Positions 7,781 through 18,128 of a DNA stretch of 42,821 bases are shown piece by piece. Under the pieces are notes generated by a model, which worked only from the letters and a program-made list of their open reading frames with translations, did no database searches and had not been told where the DNA came from. The position numbers and the translations under genes were made by a program. The stretch is taken from assembly GCA_024681435.1 (NCBI GenBank), contig JAILAV010000179.1:1-42821 (forward strand), given 5' to 3'. Origin of the DNA: Pseudobutyrivibrio sp. GTDB lineage: Bacteria; Bacillota; Clostridia; Lachnospirales; Lachnospiraceae. The first letter of the stretch is position 1. The number at the start of each line of letters is the position of its first letter.

Positions 7781-10700
7781 GTGGGCAAAGTAAGAAGAGT
7801 TTACGTTGAAAAGAAACCACAATTTGCAGTATCTGCTAAGTCACTGTATTCCGAAATAGGAAGTTACTTAGGCATCAAGAATGTTACAGGAGTCAGGGTT
7901 TTGATTCGGTATGATGTTCAAGATGTTTCTGACGACGTTTTTAAGAAAGCTATTAAAACAGTTTTTTCGGAGCCACCTGTCGATGATGTTTATGAAGAAA
8001 CATTTGATTACGATGGCAGAGTATTTTCAGTTGAATTTTTACCAGGGCAATTTGACCAGCGCGCTGATTCTGCGGAGCAGTGTCTAAAGCTCTTAAATGA
8101 GAATGAAGAACCTACTATTCATACAGCAACTACCTATGTAATTGAGGGTAGCATTACTGACGACGAATTTGATGCTATAAAGTCGCATTGTATTAATCCT
8201 GTTGATTCTAGAGAGACTTCTCTTGATAAGCCAGAGTCTCTATCTAATAATTTCGATGAACCAGCCGACGTCAATACATTTGACGGTTTCGTTTCTATGG
8301 CTGAGAATGATTTACGCAATTTATATGACTCCTTAAATCTTGCTATGACATTTAAGGATTTCCTTCATATTCAGAACTATTTTTCCAATGATGAACATAG
8401 AGATCCAACTGTTACAGAAATCAGAGTATTAGATACTTATTGGTCTGATCACTGTAGACATACTACTTTCTCTACTGAACTTAAAAACGTTACTATTGAG
8501 GATGGCTACTACAAGACTCCTATTCAGGATACTTTTAACGATTACCTTGATAACTTTAAGATTCTCTACAAAGATAGAGATGATAAGTTTGTATGTCTTA
8601 TGGACTTAGCTCTTCTTGCTATGAAGCGTCTTAAGGCTGATGGTAAGCTTGAGGATCAGGAAGAGTCAGATGAAATTAATGCATGTTCAATCGTTGTTCC
8701 TATCAATGTAGATGGAACAGAGGAAGAGTGGCTCATCAACTTCAAAAATGAGACACACAACCATCCTACAGAAATCGAGCCATTTGGTGGTGCTGCTACA
8801 TGTCTTGGTGGCGCAATCCGTGATCCACTTTCAGGACGTACATATGTATATCAGGCAATGCGTGTCACAGGTGCGGCAGACCCTACAGTTTCTGTAAAGG
8901 ATACTATGGAAGGAAAACTTCCACAGAAGAAGCTTGTTCGTGAGGCAGCTCACGGTTATTCATCTTATGGTAACCAGATTGGTCTTGCTACAGGATATGT
9001 AAAAGAAATTTATCATCCAGATTATGTTGCAAAGCGTATGGAGATTGGTGCTGTTATGGGTGCTGCTCCAAGACGTGCTGTACAGCGTCTTAATTCTGAT
9101 CCAGGAGACAAGATTATTCTACTTGGTGGACGTACTGGTCGTGATGGTATCGGTGGTGCTACAGGTTCTTCAAAGGCACACAATACAGAGTCTACAGCAG
9201 TTTGCGGTGCTGAGGTTCAGAAGGGTAATCCACCTACAGAAAGAAAGATTCAGCGTCTTTTCAGAAGAGAAGAGGTTTCTTACATTATTAAGAAGTGTAA
9301 CGATTTTGGTGCTGGCGGTGTATCTGTTGCAATCGGTGAGCTTGCTCCTGGTCTTACAGTTGATTTGGACAAGGTGCCAAAGAAGTACGCAGGTCTTGAT
9401 GGAACAGAGCTTGCTATTTCAGAGTCACAGGAGCGTATGGCAGTAGTTGTTGCTCCAGCAGATGTTAATAAATTCCTTCAGTATGCAGCAGAGGAAAATC
9501 TTGAGGCTGTTGAAGTTGCAGTAGTTACTGAGGAGCCACGTCTTGTACTTAATTGGAGAGGTAAGGAAATTGTTAACCTTTCTAGAGCATTCCTTGATAC
9601 AAACGGTGCACATCAGGAGACAGACGTTTATGTAGAGCTTCCTGATAGCGATAACAAATATATAGATAAGATTGGTATTGAAAAGGTAGCTGAGGATGTT
9701 GCAAAGGGTGACTTTAGAGCTGCTTGGTTAGATTCACTTGCAGATTTAAATGTTTGTTCACAGAAGGGTCTTGTTGAAATGTTCGATGGTTCTATCGGAG
9801 CAGGTTCAACACTTATGCCATTCGGTGGAAAGTATCAGCTTACAGAGACACAGGCAATGGTTGCTAAGGTTCCAGTAGCTGATGGCAAGACAGATGCAGT
9901 TACAATGATGGCATACGGCTTTAATCCATATGTCAGCGCATGGTCACCATATCACGGTTCACAGCTTGCAGTTTTAGAGTCTGTAGCAAGAATCGTAGCA
10001 ACTGGTGGTGATTACAAGAAGATTAGATTTACATTCCAGGAGTACTTCCGCAGAATGAGCGAGGATCCAAAGAGATGGAGCCAGCCATTTGCAGCACTTC
10101 TTGGTGCATATAAGGCACAGATGGAATTCGGACTTCCTTCAATTGGTGGTAAGGATTCTATGTCAGGAACATTTAATGAAATCGATGTTCCACCAACACT
10201 TGTTTCTTTCGCAGTAGATGTAGCTAAGGAGCAGGATATTGTTACACCTGAGTTAAAGGAAGCTGGCGATAAGCTCTTCTTAATTAGAGTTCTTCGTGAC
10301 AATTACGATCAGCCAAACTACCAGCAGGCTAAGGCTATCTTCGAGGTAGTAAGACAGATGGTAGAGCTTGGAAGCATTAAGGCTGCATATGCACTTGACG
10401 CTAACGGACTTGTACCTGCTGTTTCAAAGATGGCATTTGGTAACAAGCTGGGTGTTAAGCTTTACGATGAATGTCAGTCAGTATTACTCTTTGGCTGTGT
10501 AATCGGAGATATCGTAGTAGAAGTTTCTGAGGATGGAGCACTTGCAATTAAGGGTGAGCTTGAGAAGCGCGGTCTTGCAGACTACGGATATGAAGTAGGC
10601 GAGGTTACAGCTGATGCTACATTTGCATACAAAGATGTAAAGATTTCTGTTGATGAAGCTATTGCAGCATGGACAGGTACTCTTGAAAAGGTATTCAAAA

Positions 10701-11581
10701 CTCGTAGCCATGATGATACAAGCATTGTTAATACAGGACTTTACGAGGAAAAGAATTTCTACATTTGCAAGAATAAGATTGCAAAGCCTAGAGTATTCAT
10801 TCCAGTATTCCCAGGTACAAACTGTGAGTACGATTCAGCTAGAGCATTTGAAAATGCTGGTGCTATCACAAATGTAAAGGTATTTAAGAACCAGACAGCA
10901 GAGGATATCAGAGAATCAGTAGATGAATTTACCAGAGCAATTGCTCAGTCACAAATTGTTATGTTCCCAGGCGGTTTCTCAGCAGGTGATGAACCAGAGG
11001 GTTCTGCTAAGTTCTTTGCTACAGCCTTTAGAAATGAAAAGATGAAAGAGGCTATTCACGGTTTACTTAACAATCGTGACGGTTTGATGCTTGGTATCTG
11101 TAATGGTTTCCAGGCTCTTATCAAGCTTGGCCTTGTACCATACGGGGAAATTCATACGCAGAAAGAAGATTCTCCAACACTTACTTACAACACAATCGGA
11201 CGTCATATTTCAAAGATTGCATATACTAAGGTAGTCAGCAACAAGTCTCCATGGCTTGCTGGTGCAAAACTTGGTGAGACATATTGTTCTCCAGCTTCTC
11301 ATGGTGAGGGACGTTTTGTTGCTCCAGAAGCTTTGATTAAGAAGTTATTTGAGAACGGCCAGGTAGCTACTCAGTATGCAGATATTGATGGCAATATATC
11401 AATGGACGAAGAGTGGAATATCAACGGAAGCTACTGTGCAATCGAGGGTATTACTAGCCCTGATGGTAGAGTATTCGGTAAGATGGCTCACGCTGAACGT
11501 AGAGGTGAGGGAGTTGCTCTTAACATCTACGGTGAGCAGGATCTTAAGATTTTTGAAGCAGGCGTAGATTACTTCCGCTAA
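7781..11581 (+). CDS. purL: phosphoribosylformylglycinamidine synthase, large single-chain form
   Basis: 1266 aa, GTG start after GGAGG; FGAM synthase motifs (DTYWSDHCRHTTF, FKNETHNHPTEIEPFGGAATCLGG) and C-terminal glutaminase domain (FPGTNCEYDSARAFE, MLGICNGFQAL, ASHGEGRF). Confidence 0.97.
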   Translation: MGKVRRVYVEKKPQFAVSAKSLYSEIGSYLGIKNVTGVRVLIRYDVQDVSDDVFKKAIKTVFSEPPVDDVYEETFDYDGRVFSVEFLPGQFDQRADSAEQCLKLLNENEEPTIHTATTYVIEGSITDDEFDAIKSHCINPVDSRETSLDKPESLSNNFDEPADVNTFDGFVSMAENDLRNLYDSLNLAMTFKDFLHIQNYFSNDEHRDPTVTEIRVLDTYWSDHCRHTTFSTELKNVTIEDGYYKTPIQDTFNDYLDNFKILYKDRDDKFVCLMDLALLAMKRLKADGKLEDQEESDEINACSIVVPINVDGTEEEWLINFKNETHNHPTEIEPFGGAATCLGGAIRDPLSGRTYVYQAMRVTGAADPTVSVKDTMEGKLPQKKLVREAAHGYSSYGNQIGLATGYVKEIYHPDYVAKRMEIGAVMGAAPRRAVQRLNSDPGDKIILLGGRTGRDGIGGATGSSKAHNTESTAVCGAEVQKGNPPTERKIQRLFRREEVSYIIKKCNDFGAGGVSVAIGELAPGLTVDLDKVPKKYAGLDGTELAISESQERMAVVVAPADVNKFLQYAAEENLEAVEVAVVTEEPRLVLNWRGKEIVNLSRAFLDTNGAHQETDVYVELPDSDNKYIDKIGIEKVAEDVAKGDFRAAWLDSLADLNVCSQKGLVEMFDGSIGAGSTLMPFGGKYQLTETQAMVAKVPVADGKTDAVTMMAYGFNPYVSAWSPYHGSQLAVLESVARIVATGGDYKKIRFTFQEYFRRMSEDPKRWSQPFAALLGAYKAQMEFGLPSIGGKDSMSGTFNEIDVPPTLVSFAVDVAKEQDIVTPELKEAGDKLFLIRVLRDNYDQPNYQQAKAIFEVVRQMVELGSIKAAYALDANGLVPAVSKMAFGNKLGVKLYDECQSVLLFGCVIGDIVVEVSEDGALAIKGELEKRGLADYGYEVGEVTADATFAYKDVKISVDEAIAAWTGTLEKVFKTRSHDDTSIVNTGLYEEKNFYICKNKIAKPRVFIPVFPGTNCEYDSARAFENAGAITNVKVFKNQTAEDIRESVDEFTRAIAQSQIVMFPGGFSAGDEPEGSAKFFATAFRNEKMKEAIHGLLNNRDGLMLGICNGFQALIKLGLVPYGEIHTQKEDSPTLTYNTIGRHISKIAYTKVVSNKSPWLAGAKLGETYCSPASHGEGRFVAPEALIKKLFENGQVATQYADIDGNISMDEEWNINGSYCAIEGITSPDGRVFGKMAHAERRGEGVALNIYGEQDLKIFEAGVDYFR

Positions 11582-11592
11582 AATCAAACGTA

Positions 11593-11626
11593 AATCCAAG
11601 GTATCTTTTATACCTTGGATTTTGTA
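11593..11626 (+). terminator. intrinsic terminator after purL
   Basis: AATCCAAGGTATcttttATACCTTGGATTTTGT. Confidence 0.85.
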
Positions 11627-11726
11627 AAATAGCTTCTGATTAAAATGTATAAATATCAGATGGCGCTAGCATAAAAACTCGGCTCAGAAGCGAGAGGTAG
11701 AATAAAAAGGGTAGAAAAGAGGAAAA

Positions 11727-12797
11727 ATGAAAGCATTTTTGATTTTGGAAGATGGAACAGTATTTGAGGGAACTAGCATTGGTTCTACCAGAGAAGTCAT
11801 CAGTGAGATTGTATTCAATACATCTATGACTGGATATTTGGAGGTCCTTACAGACCCTTCATATGCAGGTCAGGCAGTATGTATGACATATCCTCTGATT
11901 GGTAATTATGGTATTACACCTGATATGGAAAGCGGCAGACCATGGCCAGACGGTTTTATTGTAAGAGAACTTAGCCGTATTCCTTCAAACTTCAGATGTC
12001 AGGGTACAATACAAGATTTTCTTGTAAAGCACGATATACCAGGTATTGCTGGTATCGATACAAGAGCACTTACAAAAATCTTGCGTGACCGTGGAACAAT
12101 GAACGGTATGATTACTACAAATGAAAACTATAACTTTGAAGAGATTCAGCCAAAGCTTAAGGCATATCAAACAGGAGATGTAGTTTCAAAGGTAACATGC
12201 GAGTCAAAATCAGTTCTACCAGGCGCTGGCAAGAAGGTTGCTCTTTTAGATTTTGGAGCAAAGAAGAATATTGCAAAATCTCTTAATGACAGAGGTTGCG
12301 AGGTTACAATTTACCCAGCACACACAAAGGCTGAAGAAATCCTTAAGACAAATCCAGATGGAATTATGCTTTCAAACGGACCTGGAGATCCAAAGGATTG
12401 TGGCCCAATCATAGATGAAGTAAGAAAACTATACGAAAGTAACACACCTATATTTGCAATTTGCCTCGGACATCAGCTTATGGCTCTTGCAACAGGTGCG
12501 GATACACACAAGCTTAAGTATGGTCACCGTGGTGGTAACCATCCAGTAAAGGATTTAGAGACAGGTCATGTATATATTTCATCACAGAATCATGGTTATG
12601 TAGTAGATACTGACAAGCTCGATCCAAAGGTTGCTACACCTGCATTCGTAAATGTAAACGATGGTACAAATGAAGGACTTAAATATACAGGAAAGAACAT
12701 TTTCACTGTTCAGTTCCATCCTGAAGCATGTCCAGGACCACAGGACAGCGGATATTTGTTTGATAGATTTATTAAGATGATGGGAGGAAATCAGTAA
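11727..12797 (+). CDS. carA: carbamoyl-phosphate synthase small subunit
   Basis: LEDGTVFEGTSIG, SNGPGDPKDCG, FAICLGHQLMALA, VQFHPEACPGPQDS. Confidence 0.97.
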   Translation: MKAFLILEDGTVFEGTSIGSTREVISEIVFNTSMTGYLEVLTDPSYAGQAVCMTYPLIGNYGITPDMESGRPWPDGFIVRELSRIPSNFRCQGTIQDFLVKHDIPGIAGIDTRALTKILRDRGTMNGMITTNENYNFEEIQPKLKAYQTGDVVSKVTCESKSVLPGAGKKVALLDFGAKKNIAKSLNDRGCEVTIYPAHTKAEEILKTNPDGIMLSNGPGDPKDCGPIIDEVRKLYESNTPIFAICLGHQLMALATGADTHKLKYGHRGGNHPVKDLETGHVYISSQNHGYVVDTDKLDPKVATPAFVNVNDGTNEGLKYTGKNIFTVQFHPEACPGPQDSGYLFDRFIKMMGGNQ

Positions 12798-15700
12798 TGC
12801 CAAAGAGAAGTGACATTAAGAAAGTAATGGTGATTGGTTCTGGTCCTATCGTCATTGGACAGGCGGCGGAATTCGATTATGCCGGAACTCAGGCTTGTCG
12901 TTCACTTAAGGAAGAGGGCGTGGAGGTATGCTTGGTAAACTCAAACCCAGCTACAATCATGACCGATAAAGAAATCGCTGATCAGGTTTATATCGAGCCT
13001 CTTACAGTTGATGTTTTAAAGCAGATTATTATTAAGGAAAAACCAGATTCACTTCTACCAACACTTGGTGGACAGGCTGGACTTAACCTTGGTATGGAGC
13101 TTGCTGAGTCAGGATTTTTGGCTGAGCAAGGAGTAAAGCTTATCGGAACTACAGCAGAGACAATTTTTAGAGCTGAGGACAGACAAGCATTTAAGGACAC
13201 CATGGAAAAGCTTGGTGAGCCTGTTGCAGCATCACTTGTAGTAAATACAGTAGAAGATGGTATTAAGTTTACAAACACTATTGGTTATCCGGTAGTACTT
13301 CGTCCGGCTTATACACTTGGTGGTTCAGGCGGTGGTATCGCTCACAATCAGGCGGAGCTTGTTGAGATTCTTACAAATGGTCTTCGTCTTTCACGTGTAC
13401 ATGAGGTACTTGTAGAAAGATGTATTGCTGGTTGGAAGGAAATAGAGTATGAAGTAATGCGTGATGCAAACGGTAACTGCATCACAGTATGTAACATGGA
13501 AAACATCGATCCTGTTGGTGTACATACAGGTGACTCAATCGTAGTTGCTCCTTCACAGACACTTGGTGATAAAGAATACCAGATGCTTCGTACCAGTGCG
13601 CTTCGTATTATCGATGAGCTTGGTATCACAGGTGGATGTAATGTACAGTATGCTCTTCATCCAGAGAGTTTTGAATACTGCGTAATCGAGGTAAATCCTC
13701 GTGTATCTCGTTCATCAGCCCTTGCATCTAAGGCTACAGGTTATCCAATTGCAAAGGTAGCAGCTAAGATTGCCCTTGGTTATACACTTGATGAGATTCC
13801 AAATGCTATCACTAAGAAGACATTCGCATCCTTCGAGCCAATGCTTGATTATTGCGTAGTTAAGATTCCACGTCTTCCATTTGATAAGTTTATTACTGCA
13901 ACCAGAAAGCTTACAACACAGATGAAGGCTACTGGTGAGGTTATGTCTATCTGCAATAATTTCGAGGGAGCCCTTATGAAGGCTATCCGTTCATTGGAGC
14001 AGCATGTAGATTCACTTATGAGCTACGACTTCTGCAATATGACAGATGAGGAGCTTAATGAGGCTCTTACAGTAGTTGACGATAGAAGAATTTACTGTAT
14101 CGCAGAAGCACTTCGCAGAGGTGTTTCATACGAGAAAATCCATAATATTACACAGATTGATATCTGGTTTATTGATAAGATTAAGATTCTCGTTGAGATG
14201 GAGCAGCGTCTTGCAAGCGAGGAGCTTACAGTAGAGCTTCTTAAGGAAGCAAAGCGAATTGAATTCCCAGATAACGTAATTGCTCAGCTTAATGGAAAGC
14301 TTACAGAAGAGCAGGTTCGCAAGATGCGTTATGACAACGGTATCGTTGCAGCTTACAAGATGGTTGATACCTGTGCAGCAGAGTTTGATGCCATGACTCC
14401 TTACTATTACAGTGTATATGGAAGCGAGAACGAAGCTGTAAAGACTAATGACAGAAAGAAAGTACTTGTACTTGGTTCTGGTCCAATCCGTATCGGACAA
14501 GGTGTAGAGTTTGACTATTGTTCAGTTCACGCTACTTGGGCATTTGCTAAGGAAGGTTGGGAGACAGTCATCGTAAACAATAACCCAGAGACAGTTTCAA
14601 CTGACTTTGATATAGCAGATAAGCTTTACTTCGAGCCTCTTACAAATGAGGATGTAGAATCAATTGTAAATCTTGAAAAGCCAGACGGAGCTATCGTACA
14701 GTTCGGTGGTCAGACAGCTATCAAGCTTACAGAGCACCTTATGAAAATCGGTGTGCCAATTCTTGGAACAAAGGCAGAGGATGTAGATGCAGCAGAGGAT
14801 AGAGAGCTCTTTGATGAAATCTTAGAGCAGACACAGATTCCTCGTGCAGCAGGTGGTACAGTATTTACAGCAGAGGAAGCAAAGGAAGTTGCAAATCGAC
14901 TTGGTTATCCAGTACTTGTACGTCCTTCATACGTACTTGGTGGACAGGGTATGCAGATTGCTTTCAATGATGAGGAGATTGAGATGTTCATGGACATCAT
15001 CAATCAGATTGCTCAGGATCATCCAATTCTTGTAGATAAGTATTTACAGGGTAAGGAGATTGAGGTAGATGCCATCTGCGATGGAGAAAATATTTTAATC
15101 CCTGGTATCATGGAGCATATCGAGCGTACTGGTATCCACTCAGGTGATAGTATTTCAGTTTATCCTGCTCACACAATTAGTCAGGATATTAAGGATAAGA
15201 TTGTAGATTATACAGAGCGTCTTGCAAAGGCACTTCACGTACTTGGCATGATTAACATTCAGTTCATTGCCATGGATGGGGAGGTATATGTAATCGAGGT
15301 TAACCCACGAAGCTCTCGTACAGTGCCATACATCAGTAAGGTTACAGGTATTCCAATCGTAGACCTTGCAGCAAAGGCAATCCTTGGTCACAAGATTACA
15401 GATATGGGATACAAGCCAGGTTTACAGCCAGAGGCAGATTACATCGCTATCAAGATGCCAGTATTCTCATTTGAAAAGCTTCGCGGAGCTGAGATTAGCT
15501 TGGGACCAGAAATGAAATCGACTGGTGAGTGCTTAGGTATTGCTAAGACCTTCGAGGAGGCTCTTTACAAGGCATTCCTTGGAGCAGGAGTTGTTCTTCC
15601 AAAGTACAAGCAGATGATTATCACTGTAAAAGATGCTGATAAACCAGAAGCTTTAGAGGTTGCTAAGAGATTCGAAAAACTTGGTTACACAATTTACGCG

Positions 15701-15997
15701 ACACGTTCAACTGCAAAGTACTTACAGGACGGCGGTGTTGATGCTCGTTGGGTAAACAAAATTACTCAGGAATCTCCAAACGTAATGGACCTTATCTTAG
15801 GTCACAAGATTGATCTTGTCATTGATACACCTACTCAGGGACACGGTGATAAGACTAGAGATGGATTCCTTATCAGAAGAAATGCCATCGAGACAGGTAT
15901 CAATTGTATCACAGCAATGGATACTGCAGTTGCTCTTGCAACATCACTTGAGAGTGCGACAACAGAATATACACTTGTAGATGTAGCAAAGATATAA
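12797..15997 (+). CDS. carB: carbamoyl-phosphate synthase large subunit
   Basis: MPKRSDIKKVMVIGSGPIVIGQAAEFDYAGTQACRSLKEEG; duplicated ATP-grasp halves; TAATG overlap with carA. Confidence 0.98.
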   Translation: MPKRSDIKKVMVIGSGPIVIGQAAEFDYAGTQACRSLKEEGVEVCLVNSNPATIMTDKEIADQVYIEPLTVDVLKQIIIKEKPDSLLPTLGGQAGLNLGMELAESGFLAEQGVKLIGTTAETIFRAEDRQAFKDTMEKLGEPVAASLVVNTVEDGIKFTNTIGYPVVLRPAYTLGGSGGGIAHNQAELVEILTNGLRLSRVHEVLVERCIAGWKEIEYEVMRDANGNCITVCNMENIDPVGVHTGDSIVVAPSQTLGDKEYQMLRTSALRIIDELGITGGCNVQYALHPESFEYCVIEVNPRVSRSSALASKATGYPIAKVAAKIALGYTLDEIPNAITKKTFASFEPMLDYCVVKIPRLPFDKFITATRKLTTQMKATGEVMSICNNFEGALMKAIRSLEQHVDSLMSYDFCNMTDEELNEALTVVDDRRIYCIAEALRRGVSYEKIHNITQIDIWFIDKIKILVEMEQRLASEELTVELLKEAKRIEFPDNVIAQLNGKLTEEQVRKMRYDNGIVAAYKMVDTCAAEFDAMTPYYYSVYGSENEAVKTNDRKKVLVLGSGPIRIGQGVEFDYCSVHATWAFAKEGWETVIVNNNPETVSTDFDIADKLYFEPLTNEDVESIVNLEKPDGAIVQFGGQTAIKLTEHLMKIGVPILGTKAEDVDAAEDRELFDEILEQTQIPRAAGGTVFTAEEAKEVANRLGYPVLVRPSYVLGGQGMQIAFNDEEIEMFMDIINQIAQDHPILVDKYLQGKEIEVDAICDGENILIPGIMEHIERTGIHSGDSISVYPAHTISQDIKDKIVDYTERLAKALHVLGMINIQFIAMDGEVYVIEVNPRSSRTVPYISKVTGIPIVDLAAKAILGHKITDMGYKPGLQPEADYIAIKMPVFSFEKLRGAEISLGPEMKSTGECLGIAKTFEEALYKAFLGAGVVLPKYKQMIITVKDADKPEALEVAKRFEKLGYTIYATRSTAKYLQDGGVDARWVNKITQESPNVMDLILGHKIDLVIDTPTQGHGDKTRDGFLIRRNAIETGINCITAMDTAVALATSLESATTEYTLVDVAKI

Positions 15998-16008
15998 AAA
16001 ATACTAGA

Positions 16009-16049
16009 AACTATCCTATAATCATATATGTTATAGGGTAGTTTTTTTA
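16009..16049 (+). terminator. intrinsic terminator after carB
   Basis: AACTATCCTATAAtcatatatgTTATAGGGTAGTTTTTTT. Confidence 0.85.
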
Positions 16050-16096
16050 TTTAGGAAAACTTCTGTATAATACATATAGAAGATTGGAGGGAAAGT

Positions 16097-16651
16097 ATGA
16101 TTTTATATCATGTTGGCTTTGAGAAAATAAAAAATCCTGATGTTCATTATGGCAGAAAGAATGCTGATTTTGGGCAGGGCTTTTATCTAACAGATGATAA
16201 AGATTTTTCTTATAGATGGGCGAAGGAGAAAGAAGGGGCAGATACAATTTTAAATACATACGAATTAGACCTTTCCAAATTAACAGTTAGGACGTTGAAT
16301 CGCGACAATAATTGGACAGAGTATATCTATCATAATAGAAATAGAATGCCAGACATTTATACGGAAGATGTAATAATAGGGCCAATTGCAAATGATATTA
16401 TTTATGATGTGATGGGAATTATTACCAGTGGTATGATTCCAAGGGATATTGCAATGTCACTTTTATTAATTGGACCTGAATACAAACAGATTGTTTTGAA
16501 GACAAAAAATGCTGCAGCAAATCTTAAGTGGATTTCAAGTGAAATAATCACTCATGATAAATTAGAAATCTCTCATGAGAAAATGAAAGAAGAAGAAGAA
16601 AACTACCAGCAATTATTTGCAAATGAGTTGGAAAGATTGCTTGAATATTAA
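16097..16651 (+). CDS. DUF3990-like protein (putative ADP-ribosyltransferase-like fold)
   Basis: LYHVGFEKIKNPDVHYGRKNADFGQGFYLTDDKDFSYRWA and EDVIIGPIANDIIYDVM match the DUF3990 pattern from memory; SD GGAGGG upstream. Confidence 0.78.
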   Translation: MILYHVGFEKIKNPDVHYGRKNADFGQGFYLTDDKDFSYRWAKEKEGADTILNTYELDLSKLTVRTLNRDNNWTEYIYHNRNRMPDIYTEDVIIGPIANDIIYDVMGIITSGMIPRDIAMSLLLIGPEYKQIVLKTKNAAANLKWISSEIITHDKLEISHEKMKEEEENYQQLFANELERLLEY

Positions 16652-16666
16652 TTAATAAAAAGATAA

Positions 16667-16695
16667 TTGACTTTTAGAAAATATAGGATTATATT
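16667..16695 (+). promoter_or_regulatory. sigma-A promoter for flavodoxin gene
   Basis: TTGACT - 17 nt - TATATT. Confidence 0.7.
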
Positions 16696-16762
16696 AAAGG
16701 TATTAATTGAGTACAATTAAATAGCATAAGTTGTAATAGATTCGAAATACGGAGGTCAAATT

Positions 16763-17158
16763 ATGGTAGCAGTTAGATATTATTCAAAATCGGGAAATAC
16801 AAAGTTATTGGCAGAGGCCATCGGAAGAGGTGCTGGAGTATTGCCTATTTCTGTAGATGAGGATAGTGCTAAGATTACAGAAAATATCGATGTACTTTTT
16901 ATCGGCGGAGCTTTATATGCTTACGGACTTGATAAAGTGATGAATGAGTATCTTGCAGGAATAGATGGCACTAAAGTAAAGAAAGCAGTTGTATTTTCAA
17001 CTTCATGGATTTCAAAGCATTCTATTGATTTAATTAAGAAAGCACTTAAGGAAAAGGGCATTGAAGTCGCTGATGAGACATGCTATGTAAGAAGCAAGCC
17101 AAATGATAAGCAGCTTGCTGAAGCAGAAGCATTTGGTAAAAAGATGATTTCTTGCTAA
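16763..17158 (+). CDS. flavodoxin family protein
   Basis: N-terminal VRYYSKSGNTKLLAEAI FMN-phosphate loop; FIGGALYAYGLD. Confidence 0.88.
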   Translation: MVAVRYYSKSGNTKLLAEAIGRGAGVLPISVDEDSAKITENIDVLFIGGALYAYGLDKVMNEYLAGIDGTKVKKAVVFSTSWISKHSIDLIKKALKEKGIEVADETCYVRSKPNDKQLAEAEAFGKKMISC

Positions 17159-17264
17159 TTTAATTTTGATTTAAACATAAAATTAAATTGCGCGCAAGAT
17201 ACTTGCATCTTATTAAAAACTGAGTTATCATAAAGAAAGAAATTTATTAAGGAGGAGTAATTTC

Positions 17265-17657
17265 ATGGAAAGAGTAGAAAAGTTTCTTAAGGAAGCAGAC
17301 ACTTATTTTCTTGCAACAGTAGATGGGGATCAGCCAAGAGTTAGACCTTTTGGAACTGCTCACATCATCGAAGGTAAGTTATACATTCAGACAGGAAAAT
17401 CTAAAGATGTATCAAAGCAGATTCATGCAAATCCAAAGGTAGAGGTTTGTGCATTTAAGGATGGCAAGTGGCTTCGTGTTGCTGGTGAGCTTGTATCTGA
17501 TGATAGAAGAGAGATTAAGCAGGCTATGCTTGATGCTTATCCATCATTACAGAGCATGTACTCAGCTGATGATGACAACACTGAAGTATTATACTTTAAG
17601 GATGCAACAGCTACATTTTACTCATTTACAGACGCACCTGAAGTTGTGAAATTTTAA
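17265..17657 (+). CDS. pyridoxamine 5'-phosphate oxidase-like FMN-binding protein
   Basis: FLATVDGDQPRVRPFGTAHIIEGKLYIQTGKSKDVSKQIHANPKVEVCAF. Confidence 0.9.
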   Translation: MERVEKFLKEADTYFLATVDGDQPRVRPFGTAHIIEGKLYIQTGKSKDVSKQIHANPKVEVCAFKDGKWLRVAGELVSDDRREIKQAMLDAYPSLQSMYSADDDNTEVLYFKDATATFYSFTDAPEVVKF

Positions 17658-17766
17658 TTAAAGTATTCGAAAAAAGACAACATAATATAGAATTAGTAGT
17701 ATAATAAATTAGGGCTTAGGGGGATTAACTCTTAAGCTCTATTTTTATTTTAAGGAAGTGTAGAAA

Positions 17767-18123
17767 ATGAAGTATTTGAGACAGTTTCTAATTATTCTGG
17801 CGGTGTCACTTGTTGGAGAAATCCTAAAAATGGTTCTTCCATTACCGGTTCCTGCTAGTATTTATGGAATGGTATTGATGTTTGTACTGCTTTTGACAGG
17901 TATTTTAAAGCTTGAACAGGTTAGAGATACCGGTAGATTTCTTATTGAAATTATGCCAGTAATGTTTGTTCCAGCAGGAGTTGGCCTTATGTCATCATGG
18001 AATGTATTAGAACCTGTTTTATTACCAGTTTCTATTATTACCGTAATTACGATATTTACTGTTATGGGAGCAACAGGTATTGTTTCCCAGTTTATTATTA
18101 GAAAAAGTGGTAAGGAGGCGTAA
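17767..18123 (+). CDS. CidA/LrgA family membrane protein
   Basis: LPLPVPASIYGMVLMFVLLLTGILKLEQV and FVPAGVGLMSSWNVL motifs. Confidence 0.92.
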   Translation: MKYLRQFLIILAVSLVGEILKMVLPLPVPASIYGMVLMFVLLLTGILKLEQVRDTGRFLIEIMPVMFVPAGVGLMSSWNVLEPVLLPVSIITVITIFTVMGATGIVSQFIIRKSGKEA

Positions 18124-18128
18124 GAGTT

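Noticed and set aside
9024-9446. 140-aa plus-strand ORF inside purL
   Set aside because: Out-of-frame ORF within a confidently assigned purL; hydrophobic frame-shift translation of GTT/CTT-rich codons.
14126-14500. 124-aa minus-strand ORF inside carB
   Set aside because: Antisense to a confident conserved gene; no independent coding evidence. The other short ORFs nested in large genes were rejected for the same reason.
16047-16259. Possible antitoxin ORF (70 aa, minus strand) overlapping the DUF3990 gene
   Set aside because: Fully or partly antisense to the DUF3990 start and the carB terminator; no SD or antitoxin-like motif.
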